Shown piece after piece: positions 25,560 through 37,404 of a stretch of 64,000 nt of DNA (position 1 is the first letter of the stretch; every line of letters begins with the position of its first letter). The DNA comes from Diphasiastrum complanatum. Its lineage: Eukaryota > Streptophyta > Lycopodiopsida > Lycopodiales > Lycopodiaceae. The stretch spans positions 76,774,471-76,838,470 of the forward strand of contig CM055095.1 in assembly GCA_029204225.1 (NCBI GenBank). Reading direction: 5' to 3'. The position numbers and the translations under genes were made by a program. The notes under the pieces are model-generated. The model did no database searches. It was not told the DNA's origin and saw nothing but the letters and a program-made list of their open reading frames with translations.

Positions 25560-28500
25560 TCAACCTGCAGCTGCTAAGGCCTCCCGATGGAGTAGAGCAT
25601 AGACATCCTCCTCCTCTTGTGATCTTGGTGGCAAGTCCGGAACGTTTGCCACATCGATCTCATTGGGATTAACCTATGAAAATTGAAATTAAACCAAGAT
25701 TTCGATTCTCAATAGTAAGTACTAGTAAACGATTTAAAAAAAATAGCAAATTTGAAATGTAAACGTTGAAAGTTGAAACTTGGAAGCCTAAAGGTTCTAA
25801 CTTCTTAGTGTAGAGTCTAGACTTTACTCTCTAGACAAATCATGATTCATGGTACATACTAGACTCTATAGAATTCAGATTAATGATTTCATCATGAATC
25901 ATGATTCATTACCTGTACGGGCTCCCCGGTCTCTCTCAACTTCTTCACAAGCCGTAGGTTGGCATGCACATACACCAACGTCTCCAGCTGCGCAGTAGAA
26001 AGTCTGTTCCTCCTCTTCGTATGAATCAGAGAGAACACACTCCAATTTCTCTCACATGCAACTGCTGCGCAATCTTGTGAGAGGACGCGGATGGCAAGTT
26101 TCTGCAACTTGGGAACATCATTCTCATACTTCATCCACCACGAAACAGGACGCAATTGCCCTTCCCTCAGCATGGCAGCTGCACGACCGAAATCGAGGCG
26201 CTCGGTCCTGAACATTCAACATTCATCACCATTCAAATTTCAAAATAGTAAATACTAAATGCTTACAAGTTACTACTATTAAGTTTTAACTAGCAGCTAG
26301 CTTAAGCCTTAGACTTCATACATATTACATATACATACTACATAGATGAATACATAGTACATACCTGGGTCCTGAATACATATTACAATTTACTAATTAC
26401 ATAATACATACCTGAATAAATTCAAGTCATCCATGAGTGCATCCTGATCCCTGGGATTAGGAGGAATGCCATCCTTGCCTGAGCTCTCGATCATGGAATT
26501 GATCTTCCGTCCTCCATAGTGGATCAAGCAAGCAAGCCACGAGGTTGATGGAACCACTGCCATCTGCCTAGAAATAGGCCCCTTCTTCCAGCCTGCAAAC
26601 AATCAGGAGTGAAGTTTGAGGCTTGAGCATTCAGGTCTCAAGAACTATTAAGTTTTAACTAAATTCTAATCATAAATGTCAATGAAGATTCAAGAATCAA
26701 CTTTGAAACTTTTAACGTAGTTACTAGACTCTAGTAATATACCTGTCAGGAGCCATGGTGGTGCAACTCTGAAGCTGCTCTCCCAGCTTACTTATAAACT
26801 CATAAAGAAGGCCTAAGGTGGAACCCTCTCTATCAGTAAGGCGAAGCACACTATAGATAGGCTGCAGGGATATGACAATGGAGCGTGCATCATCCCAAAA
26901 TGAAGTCCCCATCATGATCGCCTCAAATCTCCTGGCCTTGGCCTCTCATGATCGGCCCCACTCTGCCCAATGGGGTGAAACCACTGTCATCCTCAGGCTT
27001 CCATGCACTTTTATGAGCCGCTCCAAAACAATGAGCATATAGGCAAACCTAAGATGAAAATCATGAAATAAGATTTGTAATTGGTCATAGCCTATAGGCA
27101 ACAAGCAGGCTATACTATATAGCAAAATTCAAATTTTATGAGCACTGAAACTTGAAGCTAAAACAAAATTGCAATTTCCAAATCAAAAAATTGGAAACAG
27201 GTTGTCAGGTTTGAAGTTGGAACTTGGTTACCTAGTGGGGGCAGGCCTCAAGAGATCCAAGGTGGAATAGGACCTGAAGATGCTCAAGACCCTCTATCTC
27301 TTGGTGACAAATGTCACCAAGAATCGTGCCATGTCTACAACCTCCTTGACCCAGGGTAATCTCCTAATGTCTTCAACTAGGAGGTCAAGACAATGTGCAG
27401 CACATGGACTCCAGAAAATCCAAGGGTACTTCTCATTCACCATCTTCCCCATGGCAACACAATTGGACACGTTGTCCGTGACAACCTGCATTGGAATTCC
27501 GACAAAGGTCGAATCATAACTCATGAACATTCACCATTGAGCATCCCGGAAGCAAATGCAAATGCAAATTGCAAATGTAAATGGCAAATGCAAATTGCAA
27601 CGTTCAAAACAATAATCACGATTCACAAAATGTAAGTTGTAACTTGTAACTTACTAAGTTCTAACTTCAAAGCTGAGAGCTCAATGTCAAAAGTAGAAAC
27701 TTGAAAGTGGCAAGTGCATACCTGGACAACATTCTCTTTTCCGACCTCCTCAATGGCCTGTGAGATGTAATCAAACAATCTCCTGCCATCCAATGCCATG
27801 CCTGGCTCTGACGTATCAATGGATCTCAAAACATGGTGCCCATGCAAGAAGACACCAATATATTCACAAGATGACGCCTCCTTGCATCAGTCCAACCATC
27901 TGATATTATAGTGCATCCAAACCTAAAACATTCGACAACACTTTCAACTAACTAAGTTGCAATTTGCAAATTTGGAGATTGAAAGTTCAAAGTTAGAAAC
28001 TTGAAAGTATTAATTTCTAAAGTAGTAAGTGGCAAGTGCAAAGGTTTTGAAGATGTAAGGTTACAAGTATACCTCGCCCATGACTTCCTAATGGGCTGTA
28101 GGTCAGCATCCACAGACTACCGCTCAGCATGTAGCTCTCTCGTCCTCAACTGCTCCATGGTCGGGCCCTCCCACTCAACACCGATACGAGATACTGCTCG
28201 CATCATATCCCTCCATGCAAGGGTCTGTGCCACATGAAAAGGGAGGTCACACAAGTAAAAGCACCTCCTAACAGCAATAGCAGCTGCATCTCTATGCGAC
28301 TGCTGGAAGGCTGCCACAAAAACATCCCTGCCTCTCACATGTCCTCGACCCCGTCCCCTAACAGTGCAATCCTCAGTGACTCTGGGGCCTGAGTGCAAAC
28401 GGCGATCTCGTATCCTCGAGGACGTAAAAGATGCGCCCTGATTCGAATGGGGCCACCTCCATAAGTGTTCCCACAATACTTGCAAGTCCACTTCTTCGTG

Positions 28501-28564
28501 CCTGATGTGCCATAACCTGAATTAAGGGTGACGTGATCCATAAGGGATCCCACTGTCTGGGCAT
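25560..28564 (-). pseudogene. hAT transposase gene (BED, DUF659, dimerization domain), multi-exon
   Basis: Exons read leftwards: BED zinc finger from the ATG at 28564 (MPRQWDPLW, then KKWTCKYCGNTYG and RIRAHLL); 28117-28255; 27730-27900 (LRSIDTSEPGMALDG); 27231-27485 (VTDNVSNCVAMGK, WSPCAAHCLDLLVED); about 26745-27050; 26412-26593; 25913-26207 with the dimerization motif QDCAAVACERNWSVFSLIH; and a last exon about 25560-25673. Splice AG/GT signals are visible at several borders. It is broken by a 1-nt loss (TGGGAT to TGGAT) in the BED exon and a TGA near 26960. The product would be a nuclear cut-and-paste transposase. Confidence 0.85.
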
Positions 28565-28569
28565 TGCTA

Positions 28570-28880
28570 ATAGCTATCTAGTGTCAACAAAACAATAACT
28601 AACTAAATTCAGACTTCAAATTAAAACTAATCCTAAATTCTAATTTCAAAAACGGTAAACCTATGCTCTAAGTTCTAACCTCAATCTATCCTCAATCTAT
28701 CCCTATCCTGAGTCCTCTCTCTCTCTAGACTCTCTCTCTCTCAATCTCACACACACACATGTCACAACTCACACACACACACCACACAGTGCACACACAC
28801 AAACACAGTTTAACACACCACCACACACACAAACACACAAACACACCACCACACTCAAAGTTCACACACACACACATGTC
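28570..28880. repeat. TTCTAA-, CT- and CA-rich simple sequence
   Basis: Upstream of the hAT ATG (minus sense) lie degenerate TTCTAA words, short CT runs and (CA)n interrupted by single bases. The gypsy RT to the right stops abruptly at the CA repeat. Confidence 0.85.
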
Positions 28881-30963
28881 AGCTTGTTTAAGGCACGATA
28901 GTCAATGCAAAGGCGTTTGGTTCCATCTTTTTTGGCAACAAGGAGGACAGGAGCACCAAAAGGACTATGGCTGGGAACAATGAGGCCCTAACATAAAAGG
29001 GAAGCAATGTGGAGCTGAACCTCATCACATTCATCTTTAGACATACGATATGTAGCACGAGAAGGTGGGGTAGCACCAAGAATAAGATCAATATGGTGGG
29101 TGACATCTCGTAATGGTGGCAGAGACGTAGGTTCTGAAAAGACAACAAAATACCGATGCAATAAGTCAGAAATCACCTGAGGAAGAGGACCCATGGATGG
29201 AGCAGGAGGAGCAGCAACTAATGTACTCTGAATGATAAAAAGAGCTGCACCCTGAGCCTTTGGCAGGCTACGCATAAACTGCTTCCCGGTAACCAACTGA
29301 TAGTCACCCTGGGAATCAATACTTGAAAGTAAATGATGTCGACCAGCATGTGTAAAAGACAATGTCTACTGAGAAAGATCCACAGCAACAGTACCAAGTG
29401 ATGAAAACCAATCTGCACCAAGAATAATGTCATAGCGCTCCAGAAGAATGATATAGAAATCTGCCTGTCCAGAGAAGTCACCAATGCTATAGTCCAAGCC
29501 CTGAAACATCTGAGAACTGATAAAAGTATGTGAGCTAGCAACCTCGAGACTGTGTAGCAGAAAAAGGTGTAGCACGAATCCTGGTGGAAATGTAACTACT
29601 AATAAATGAGTGTGTACCGCCAATATCCAACGAAGCAATATACTCTCGCCCCAAAATGCGAACACGTAACCAAATAGAACGAGGACCAAGACGCCAAACC
29701 CAAGTAGCATAAGCAAGCTGCGCATGGCAAGCAGCAGAAGCAGGATCATCAGGAAGTGGGTCAACCGGCTCATCAATAGAATGTGGGTCAGAAGTATCAA
29801 GAATCTGGATATAAAACATCAGAATCATCAGGAGTAAGAGCCTCATGGTAAAAAACAGCGGTAGGAGCACCAGGAGACTGTCGGCAATCACGAGCTAGAT
29901 GATCTGGACTCTTACAACGATAACAGAGGCGCTTCTGCTGAATCTTAGCGAACTCTGCGGCTGAATAACGGCGAACAAAGGCAGGACGAGGTGTAGAAGG
30001 GCAAGGAGGAACGGTAGTAGAAGAAGCCAAAGTAGGAGAAGCAATGGAAAGAGAGCGAGAAAAACGACAAGAAGTGGACAACTCAGGATACTTATGCTGC
30101 AGGGTAGTAGCCAAGGAGATAGCATCTGAGAGAGTAGGAGGCCGAAAAGAGGAAAACATCATATCGTACAGAGCCTCTAAGACCCGCAATAAAACGTGAA
30201 ATAAGCTCTGTAGGATGAAGATCAGTAAAAAGGTAGGAAAGCTCAGTAAATTGATCAATATAAGCAGTTAAATTACTAGTATGGCGAAGGCTACAAAACA
30301 GATCACGTTGGTGAACCAACCACTGTGGGTCAATCATAGCCATACGAAGATCATGACGAAAAGTAGGCCATATATGTAATCCCTCACGAGTAGGCTCAGA
30401 GCGATAGACACGCCACCAAGTCTGAGCTTGACCATCTAAATGTAACGCAGCCAACTGCACTTTCTGGGTTTCAATCTTGGGATACATAAGAAAATAGGTC
30501 TCTAACTTAGAGAAGATATTCCCATCAGATGAACCAGAATAAGTAGTAAGCTGGATGCGATCACGAAAATCACGAGCAAAATGAGGCTCATGATCACTTG
30601 AAAAAGTAGAAGGAAATCCTGGTGGTGCAGAGGAAAATCCAAGTGGTGGTACAGAAGACCCGAAAGGAGACCCATAAGGACTAGCACTATATGAAGGGAG
30701 ACCAAACGTACTACTAACAGCACCTCCTGAAGATGGAGATGGAGATGGAGCAGGAGCAGGCGTACTCAAAATAGGAAATAAAGGTGCTTTACCAGGACGA
30801 TGAAGAATGTCTGGGGGGTGGTATCCTCTCGTGGTAGGATAGTCTCAAGGCTAGAAAGAACACGATCAATACGACTCTCAAGATGATCCATGCGGGAATC
30901 AATATGTGTAAAACGATCATCTAAAGAGCTCTGCAGAGGGTCTTCTGATGAAGAAGTCGCCAT
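28878..30963 (-). pseudogene. Ty3/gypsy gag-protease-RT, truncated
   Basis: The order is gag start near 30963 (MATSSSEDPLQSSLDDRF, coiled coil), gag core (HEPHFARDFRDRIQLTTYS, QKVQLAALHLDGQAQTWW, DQFTELSYLFTDLHP), a frameshift, PRPAFVRRYSAAEF with zinc knuckle CYRCKSPDHLARDC, and protease YIASLDIGGTHSFISS (DTG changed to DIG). Then come YDIILGADWF and the RT N-terminus ([40 protein letters not shown]). RT is cut at about 28878 in a CA repeat, so the catalytic YxDD, RNase H and integrase are gone. Confidence 0.88.
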
Positions 30964-32225
30964 AGGGACTAAGGAAGAGACAAAAACCTAAGGGAGAGGA
31001 CGTTTGTCGTCACCCCAAATTAGTCTAACTTCCGAAATCACCAAAAATGGCACATAAACAGTCAATCAAGATGGATAATAATCAGGGCTGAGAAGGTAGA
31101 TTAATGGACAGTAGATGTGCAAGGCCAATAAGTAGAAGGGTTCTAACAAAATGGAAAAAAAAGGAAAGAGGAGGGTGTGGGTGTGAGGTAGCAAATATGA
31201 ACAGAAATAGGGGGCTGGAACAGAGCAGAATGTGAGCAGAAAGACAGCAAGTAGGTGCAAAAAGGAAGTGCAAAAGGCTGCAAGCAATACCTGGGTGGGT
31301 GCTGATCCGTCATCCACTCAGTAGTGCCAACAAAGAGAGGTAACAGCTGAAGACAATAGGGCACTGGGCAACAACTACCAAGATCCACAATATGCTGAAG
31401 AATAGGCTGAAAAAGGTGTTGAAGTAAGGCCGCCGGACAGCCTCCAATCAATAGCCGAACCGGACAGCAAGTCGGTGAAGAGAACTGCTGAAAATGAGAC
31501 GGTAGTAGGGCACTGGGCAGCAGCTACCGAATTTGAAAAAAAAGAGCGGAAAATAATGGTGATGTAGGGCACTGGACAGCCTCCAATCAATATCCAAAAT
31601 GGACAGCAAATCGGTGACGAAAAGTGTCGAAAATGATGAAGTAGTAGGGCGTTGGACAGCAGCTACCAAATCTGCAAAAACAATGAAAATTTGCCGAAAA
31701 AATCAACAAAAGTGATGGGTTAGCAGAACACTGGACAGCCACCACCAAAACTGCAAAAAATGATGAAAAAATCATCGAAAGTGATGGGCAGTAAGGCGCT
31801 GGACAGCTACCACCAATCTGCAAAAAATGACGGAGAAAATCGATGAAAGTGATGGGTGGTAGGGCGCTGGACAGCCTCCACCAATCTGCAGGAAAGTGCT
31901 CTGATACCAAGTTACAAGCTAAGATTCACTAGCTATGCTAGAAAGCAGGAAGAGAGAATGCTTACGGAAGCTAAAGGGGAGCAATCATCATAAACTGAAT
32001 AAAGGAATACAATGCTGCTCTAGATATACCCTCTCCCTAAATCAAATAGAGGATTCAAAAAAGGGAGGGAAAAAGGATTTGGAGGGAAAATAGGGCACCC
32101 TCCCAATAGGAGGACCCCCACTCCAATCAACGTGACCAAGTCCTAAAAATATGATGGCCCAAGGCCAGTATATGAATAAAAAAGGGCCCTTAGGCCTGCC
32201 TATGCATGAATAAAAGAATGGACAC

Positions 32226-32227
<2 letters not shown>
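30964..32227 (-). mobile_element. gypsy leader repeats, primer-binding site and 5' LTR remnant
   Basis: 31430-31897 holds about seven imperfect repeats of 60-80 bp with a GGCGCTGGACAGCCTCCACC core. 31898-31909 is the exact complement of TGGTATCAGAGC (tRNA-Met primer site). The LTR begins next to it and resembles 7293-7470. Its far end is unclear and is probably cut by the LINE at 32228. Confidence 0.7.

Positions 32228-32280
<53 letters not shown>
32228..32280 (+). repeat. (CT)n microsatellite at LINE 5' end
   Basis: A pure CT run ending exactly where the next LINE fragment starts. Confidence 0.97.
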
Positions 32281-32282
<2 letters not shown>

Positions 32283-34305
32283 GTTCTATCCCAACTCCAC
32301 GAACCTCATCTCTCTCCTCCATCGACCGTGCTCCCAGATTCACCTTCGCTCACCCTTACATCGAAAGTTACCAGGAAGCCCTTGCCTCTTTACTTCATGA
32401 CTTCCCACATGATACTACATTAGAGTCACAAGCTCATTTCCTTACCACCTCACTTCATACAACTGCCTCGGTTTCCTTTCCATCCACACCCCACCGTCAA
32501 GCAATCACACCAGCTCGTCCTCTTCAGCCTCCATGGTTTGATGATGAGTGTCATTCACTAAACCTCCATGTTACACATGCATGTACACATGATCCACTTA
32601 TTCTTGGCGAGCATTTATCCCTCATACTCCACCCCCTCTTCTTGATGACCTACATGTATGGTCCACCTATGCTACCTCACTCTACACCATACCTACTGAC
32701 TCGCCCATTTCCATCTCCCCCCGTCCTAGTGAATTCACCTTCTTCACCTCCGAAATGGTCACTAAGGCCATAAAGAGAATGAAGACCCACCGCACTAGAG
32801 ACATAGAAGACCTTGAATCGGAACTTCTGATTCATGCGACATATCTACTGTCACCCACTCTAGCCACTCTGCTTAACCGTGTTGTCGTCTCTGGCTTCCC
32901 CAACTCCTGGTGCACTAATATCATCCACCCCATCCACAAAAATGGTGACCCCGTGAATCCTGGTAACTACCATACTATCATGATTGGCCATTCATAGTGA
33001 AGCTTTATGGTGCTATACTTCAGTCAGCGATCAGTTCTGAGGCTGAGACCAAGAGACTACATGCATTGGGCGAGGCTGGCTTTCGGGCTCACCATTCCAC
33101 CACAGATCATGTCTTCACCCTTCGAGCTATCATTGAGGAAGCCAGGCATAGCAGACAAAGGGTTTACTGTTGCTTTGTTGACTTCAGGAAAGCCTTTGAT
33201 TTTGTTCCACGCTTTCTTCTTATAGCGACTACATGATCTTGGCTTCCCTACTGACACAGTTCTAGTTGTGATGGCACTGTATGAGCGAGTCCTTGGATGT
33301 TTCAGGGTGACATTGGCCTCTCAGAGCACATATGGAGTACCATCAGGGTGAAACAAGGTTGCTCCCTTTCACCTACACTATTCCGACTATATATTGACGA
33401 GCTTGAGAGGATCATTGAGCAGCGCAGTCGTACGCGAGCGGTGGTACAGGTTGCAGACTTGGGGATATCCTGATTGTCATTCTCCTATATGCAGATGATA
33501 TTGCTTTAGTCTCCTCGACTAGAGAGGGACTACAAAGACAGTTGGACAGTCTTCATGGTTTCTGTACTAGGTGGGGTTTGCAGGTCAACACTGAGAAGAC
33601 CAAAATTATGGTCTTCAACACATCCAGGGCTTTCATGCAGCGACAAGAGCTTTTTCTAGATGGAAAGCCGTTGGAGATTGGGACATCCTACACCTATCTC
33701 GGGGTCTTTTCACTGGTCCTATATTCGATATGAGACATGCAGCTACAGCCAGACTTGGGAAGGGACAAGCCTCCTTGGTCCAGCTTGAGCGTGTCTGCTT
33801 CCAGAGATCTGTTCGGGATGCCCCAAGTAAGTGTCGACTATTTGATAGTTTTGTCTCTCCTATTGCACTGTATGTCACAGAGACACGGTGCCCAGGACTC
33901 ACCTCCACTGATTGGGCCAGTATCTCACACCTCCAGGTCCTTATGTTATCACGGATGATATGGGCTAAGCCCTTTGTCCTGCACCAGATTCTCCTAGCAG
34001 AGTTTGCAGTTCCACCTTTATAGCTTGATGTCATCTTCCATCTCATCATATATATACAACACCTCCAGCTACTTCCCACTGATGCACAGAGATATCCACA
34101 GGCGGCACTCATATCATCTCAGCACCTCCACAGTTTCGGTTATCACTTATCATGGTTCTCACAAGCAGCACATCTATTGGATACATTTGACATATCTATT
34201 ACGGACCTTCCAATGGGTACACATGATTATATCATACGTTTCCTACAGAGGACACCTTCGCCACACATGGCAAGGTCACTTAGGGGTGGAGAAACTGCAA
34301 ATCCG
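32281..34305 (+). mobile_element. 5'-truncated LINE ORF2, frameshifted
   Basis: It starts in the endonuclease-RT linker (PWFDDECHSLNLHVTHA), then FTFFTSEMVTKAIKRM, NSWCTNIIHPIHKNGDPVNP, GFRAHHSTTDHVFTLRA, FVDFRKAFDFVPR, RVKQGCSLSP and YADDIALVSSTREGLQ with an intact catalytic box. The thumb region runs to FDISITDLPMGTHDY. Frames change near 32995, 33230, 33310 and 33440, and a TAG lies at 34021. The C-terminal Cys/His motif and 3' tail are missing. Confidence 0.92.
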
Positions 34306-34656
34306 GTTGTAACATCGTACATGCAAATTTGCCAGCAATTGAGTAATGCACTCTTGGATATGAACTACAAGAATGATTTAAAAAACCAGCAAATGGAAGT
34401 TTTACTGACCAACTAAAACTATTGTCTTCTCCAAATCTCGGATTCCAGCTTGAGACTTACTCAGGGGAGAAGAAAGAGAAAAAACCAGAGGTTGTTCAAG
34501 ATTGGCTCGTAAACTGGAGCAGCTATTTCAATCTTCCAAAGATAGACAATTGAGGAATCGTTCTATCTCTAAGTGCTTGAGTTGGTGGAAAGGATGTACT
34601 GAGGATGATGGTTCATGGACACTTCTAAGGGCATAAGTAGTTCAAGGGGGGAAGAA
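34306..34656 (+). other. retroelement 3' internal remnant ending in polypurine tract
   Basis: A short gag-like stretch in one frame (PEVVQDWLVNWSSYFNLP) but with stops. 34643-34656, CAAGGGGGGAAGAA, directly precedes a TGTTATG LTR start and looks like a polypurine tract. Confidence 0.4.
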
Positions 34657-35097
34657 TGTTATGTCCATGTCCAGTTCAAAGGATTCGGAATAATCCTTGA
34701 CGTGGATATTTAGTACTCTAGTTTACGAGTTTGTTAGTTGCGCATCGTCATTAAGAACTAGGCCAGAAATGTAATTGATAACCTTGTGAGGACCCAATCA
34801 CAAATCTAATGACGTGTGGAGCTATTGCATGGGTTAGCACGGTTATTGGCATGATGCAGAGTATCAATAGTAATGACTTGCATGTATAAGAATGCAATAG
34901 GCTTGCATGGGCACATGTACAAGCACTACAAGAGTTATGTCTACTTGTAGAAACTCACCCTACTATCATTCCCTATTGTGTAATTGATTGCGCCTCAATC
35001 TCTCTACATCAGTGTCCTATCCTATGGCTTAGGGGTGAGTCTATTGGAGGTTGATCGGTAACCTCTACTTGGTTGGGGCCTGGGCAGATGTTTACCA
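34657..35097 (+). repeat. putative gypsy LTR, right end lost
   Basis: Starts TGTTATGTCCATG after the polypurine tract, similar to the LTR start at 6778 (TGTTATGGACATG). The expected TAACA end is not found; a copia LTR takes over at about 35098. Confidence 0.45.
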
Positions 35098-35630
35098 ATA
35101 TATGTAGTAACTATAGCAATTAGCTTTTTGTCCTTTGCTATTTGCTTTATGATTTTTAGCTTACACATAGACTAGAGAAAGTATATATATAGGCTGGCGC
35201 CCTACCTCAAATGCAATGAGACATAGTTGGAGTACCTCTCTTCATTGTTGTTGTTCTCTCTCATGTGTATGACTCATGGTTGCCCTGAAACACGTTTCTG
35301 GGGAAAAACGTTCCCAGAAACGTGTTTCTAGGAGCATAATTGTTCTGGAAAAAAAAAACTGATTATATATAATTTTTGCCCTAAAATTGCCCAAAACTAG
35401 ACCCAAACAGGGATTAACTGGACCCAAATATCACCAAAGCACCTGGTAACCTACATCAATGCAATGCCCTTGATCAAAGCTTTGATCTAATACCCATATT
35501 TCCCACAAAAATCCAAAAAAAAAAACGTTTCTGAGAAATGCCCCCCCCATTTCAGAAACGCGGTTCAAAAATGAGTTTGTGACCGCGTTTCTGGAAGGGG
35601 GTGCAACTATGGTATGACTATTGTCTAACA
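35098..35630 (+). repeat. partial copia LTR interrupted by a MITE
   Basis: Matches the second half of the LTR at 35631-36068 (GCAATTAGCTTTTTG, TATATATAGGCTGGCGCCC-like block, CTCTCATGTGTATGACT). It lacks its 5' part and is split by the element at 35275-35611. It ends at GTCTAACA, directly joined to the next LTR. Confidence 0.75.
35275..35611 (+). mobile_element. 337-bp hAT-like MITE with 8-bp target duplication
   Basis: Flanked on both sides by GTATGACT (35267-35274 and 35612-35619). The ends CATGGTTGCC and GCAACTATG form an imperfect terminal inverted repeat. Inside, near both ends, are repeated AAACGTTTC/GAAACG words. 8-bp duplications and CA...TG ends are typical of hAT elements. There is no coding capacity, so it would depend on an hAT transposase. 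Confidence 0.82.
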
Positions 35631-36068
35631 TGTTAGAGTTAATGTTTACATTAGTACCCCTAATGTTATCATCTAGGTTAATTAGTGTTTGCTTGGTCAT
35701 GCCTACGTGCTATTATAGGGGCCATTTTATAGTGAGTCGTTTTTTAGTCATGCATGTACGTGGGCGCACTACAACTAGAATATAATTTGGTTTTGCTACT
35801 TAGAAATACATCTTGGGTGTTTACCCAATATAGGTACTAATTATAGCAATTAGCTTTTTGACTTTTGCTATTTGCTTTATGTTTTTTAGCTTACTCATAG
35901 GTTAAAGAAAGTATATATGTAGGCTGGCGCCCAACCTCAAATGTAATGGGAAATAGTTGGAGTACATCTCTTCATCATTGTTGTTCCCTCTCATGTGTAT
36001 GACTATTGTCTAACAACAATAGGAATCTTGTCTTGGGCTACTTGTATGAGCAAGTCGGTTTTCTAACA
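35631..36068 (+). repeat. copia-type 5' LTR (438 bp)
   Basis: Begins TGTTAGAG and ends TTCTAACA (inverted ends). It is followed at 36069-36080 by TAGTATCAGACC, close to the usual primer site TGGTATCAGAGC. It has the same length as the solo LTR at 38217-38654 and a clearly similar sequence. The internal region after the primer site has no coding domain I recognise. Confidence 0.8.
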
Positions 36069-36080
36069 TAGTATCAGACC

Positions 36081-37293
36081 GTGGTTCAAGATTTGAGAGA
36101 ACAAGGAGGTACAACAATGAACAGAATCAATTCACAAGGGATTGATTTCGCCATCATCTTCAAGGAGAAAAGCAGGTGCAAGTGGCGTCCCTAGCCAGCT
36201 CTCAGTTTCGATCTTCATTCACAACGGTGGCAGCTTTGTGAGAAGATCTGGCGCCACGAGGAGCTGAGCAGCAAGGAGGAGATTATGGAATCTCCCTCAG
36301 ATTTCAGGATCAGATCTGATTGTTGTTTGCAGATCAGTTTGTTGCTGTTGGAGGTCGCAAATCTGCAAGTCATTTTTGGAATTCTTCGCTACTGATCAGA
36401 AGGGTCAATGTTCGCACAAGTGATTTTTCAAAGCTTCGCTGCATCCACTATATTCCTAATTGAAGACCACTCACAACTCTTCAAATGTAGGAAAAAAACA
36501 AAACGAAAGCAAGGTTTGCAATCTAAACACCCATATGCAATAATGTCACAAGATCAACAGGCCACCTAAACTCAATGAGATATTATAGGAAATCAAAATA
36601 GCTTGCAATTTTTCTGATATAGAGGAGCCTCTCTCTATAACAAAATGGCCAAAGAACATGACAATAAAAAAGATTGTCCAAGGATGGTTCATCTTGGAAA
36701 AGTGCAATGTTTTTTCCATAGAAACCAAAGGGATTTTTGTTTCTTGGGATAGGTCACAAATTTGAATGAATATTTTTGATAATATGGAAATGCTTTTTAT
36801 GTATTGTGAAGGGTATAGCATGTTGTACTTTGAAAAGATTGACTGTATTTTATGGCAATCATCCCAATGTATGAAGTGGGCAATTTTATAAGCTCAAAGC
36901 TACTCAGCTTCAAACATTGTCAAAAAAATTATAATAAGCTATCTTAAACTGATAGCAAAATGTACTCGCCCTTTTGTTCACAATAATATACTACGAAAGT
37001 CTTGCGTAGTATAAAATGCTCCTTGATGAGAGTAGACTTGTAGCCAAGTCGTCTCTAAAAATCAATCGATAGAAAACATATTTGATACACTCACACACAT
37101 CTTTTAAAACTCGATATCAATTTTCATAAAACATTATTTGCCACTAAGAAAAGCATAGAAATAGAAATAAAACTAGTATGTTATTAGGTTGTGAGGGATC
37201 ATGCCTTGAGGGTCAACTATACTTCATAAACATAGTTAGGTCTTGTTAGATCTTAAGTCAATAGAATAAAGCTAAAGTACAAGAATTTCTTAC
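36081..37293. other. leader of LTR element grading into unrecognised AT-rich DNA
   Basis: 36081-36480 looks like an element leader (ATG at about 36117, no long frame). 36480-37293 shows no supported gene. Confidence 0.4.
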
Positions 37294-37404
37294 CTTGCAA
37301 GTTGGCCGAGCTACCACTTGTCTGCCTAACGTAATTGAACGAAATAATGTCTATGCAATGACTATTTTTCTCTCTATTGACACGTGGAAGGCTTGATCTT
37401 AGCA
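37294..37404 (-). CDS. SBE: starch branching enzyme, exon 2
   Basis: A 111-bp exon: acceptor TTTTCTTGCAG, donor CAAG|GTAAGA. Only one frame is open; it uses two bases to complete a Leu codon with exon 1 and leaves one base for the Glu codon of exon 3. The peptide (LRSSLPRVNREKN, YVRQTSGSSANLQ) has basic and Ser-rich character, fitting the end of a transit peptide or the variable N-terminus. There is no domain of its own; the call rests on phase continuity with exons 1 and 3. Confidence 0.62.

Noticed and set aside
36546-36821. 91-codon minus-strand frame
   Set aside because: Hydrophobic AT-rich translation with no recognised motif or flanking TE signals.
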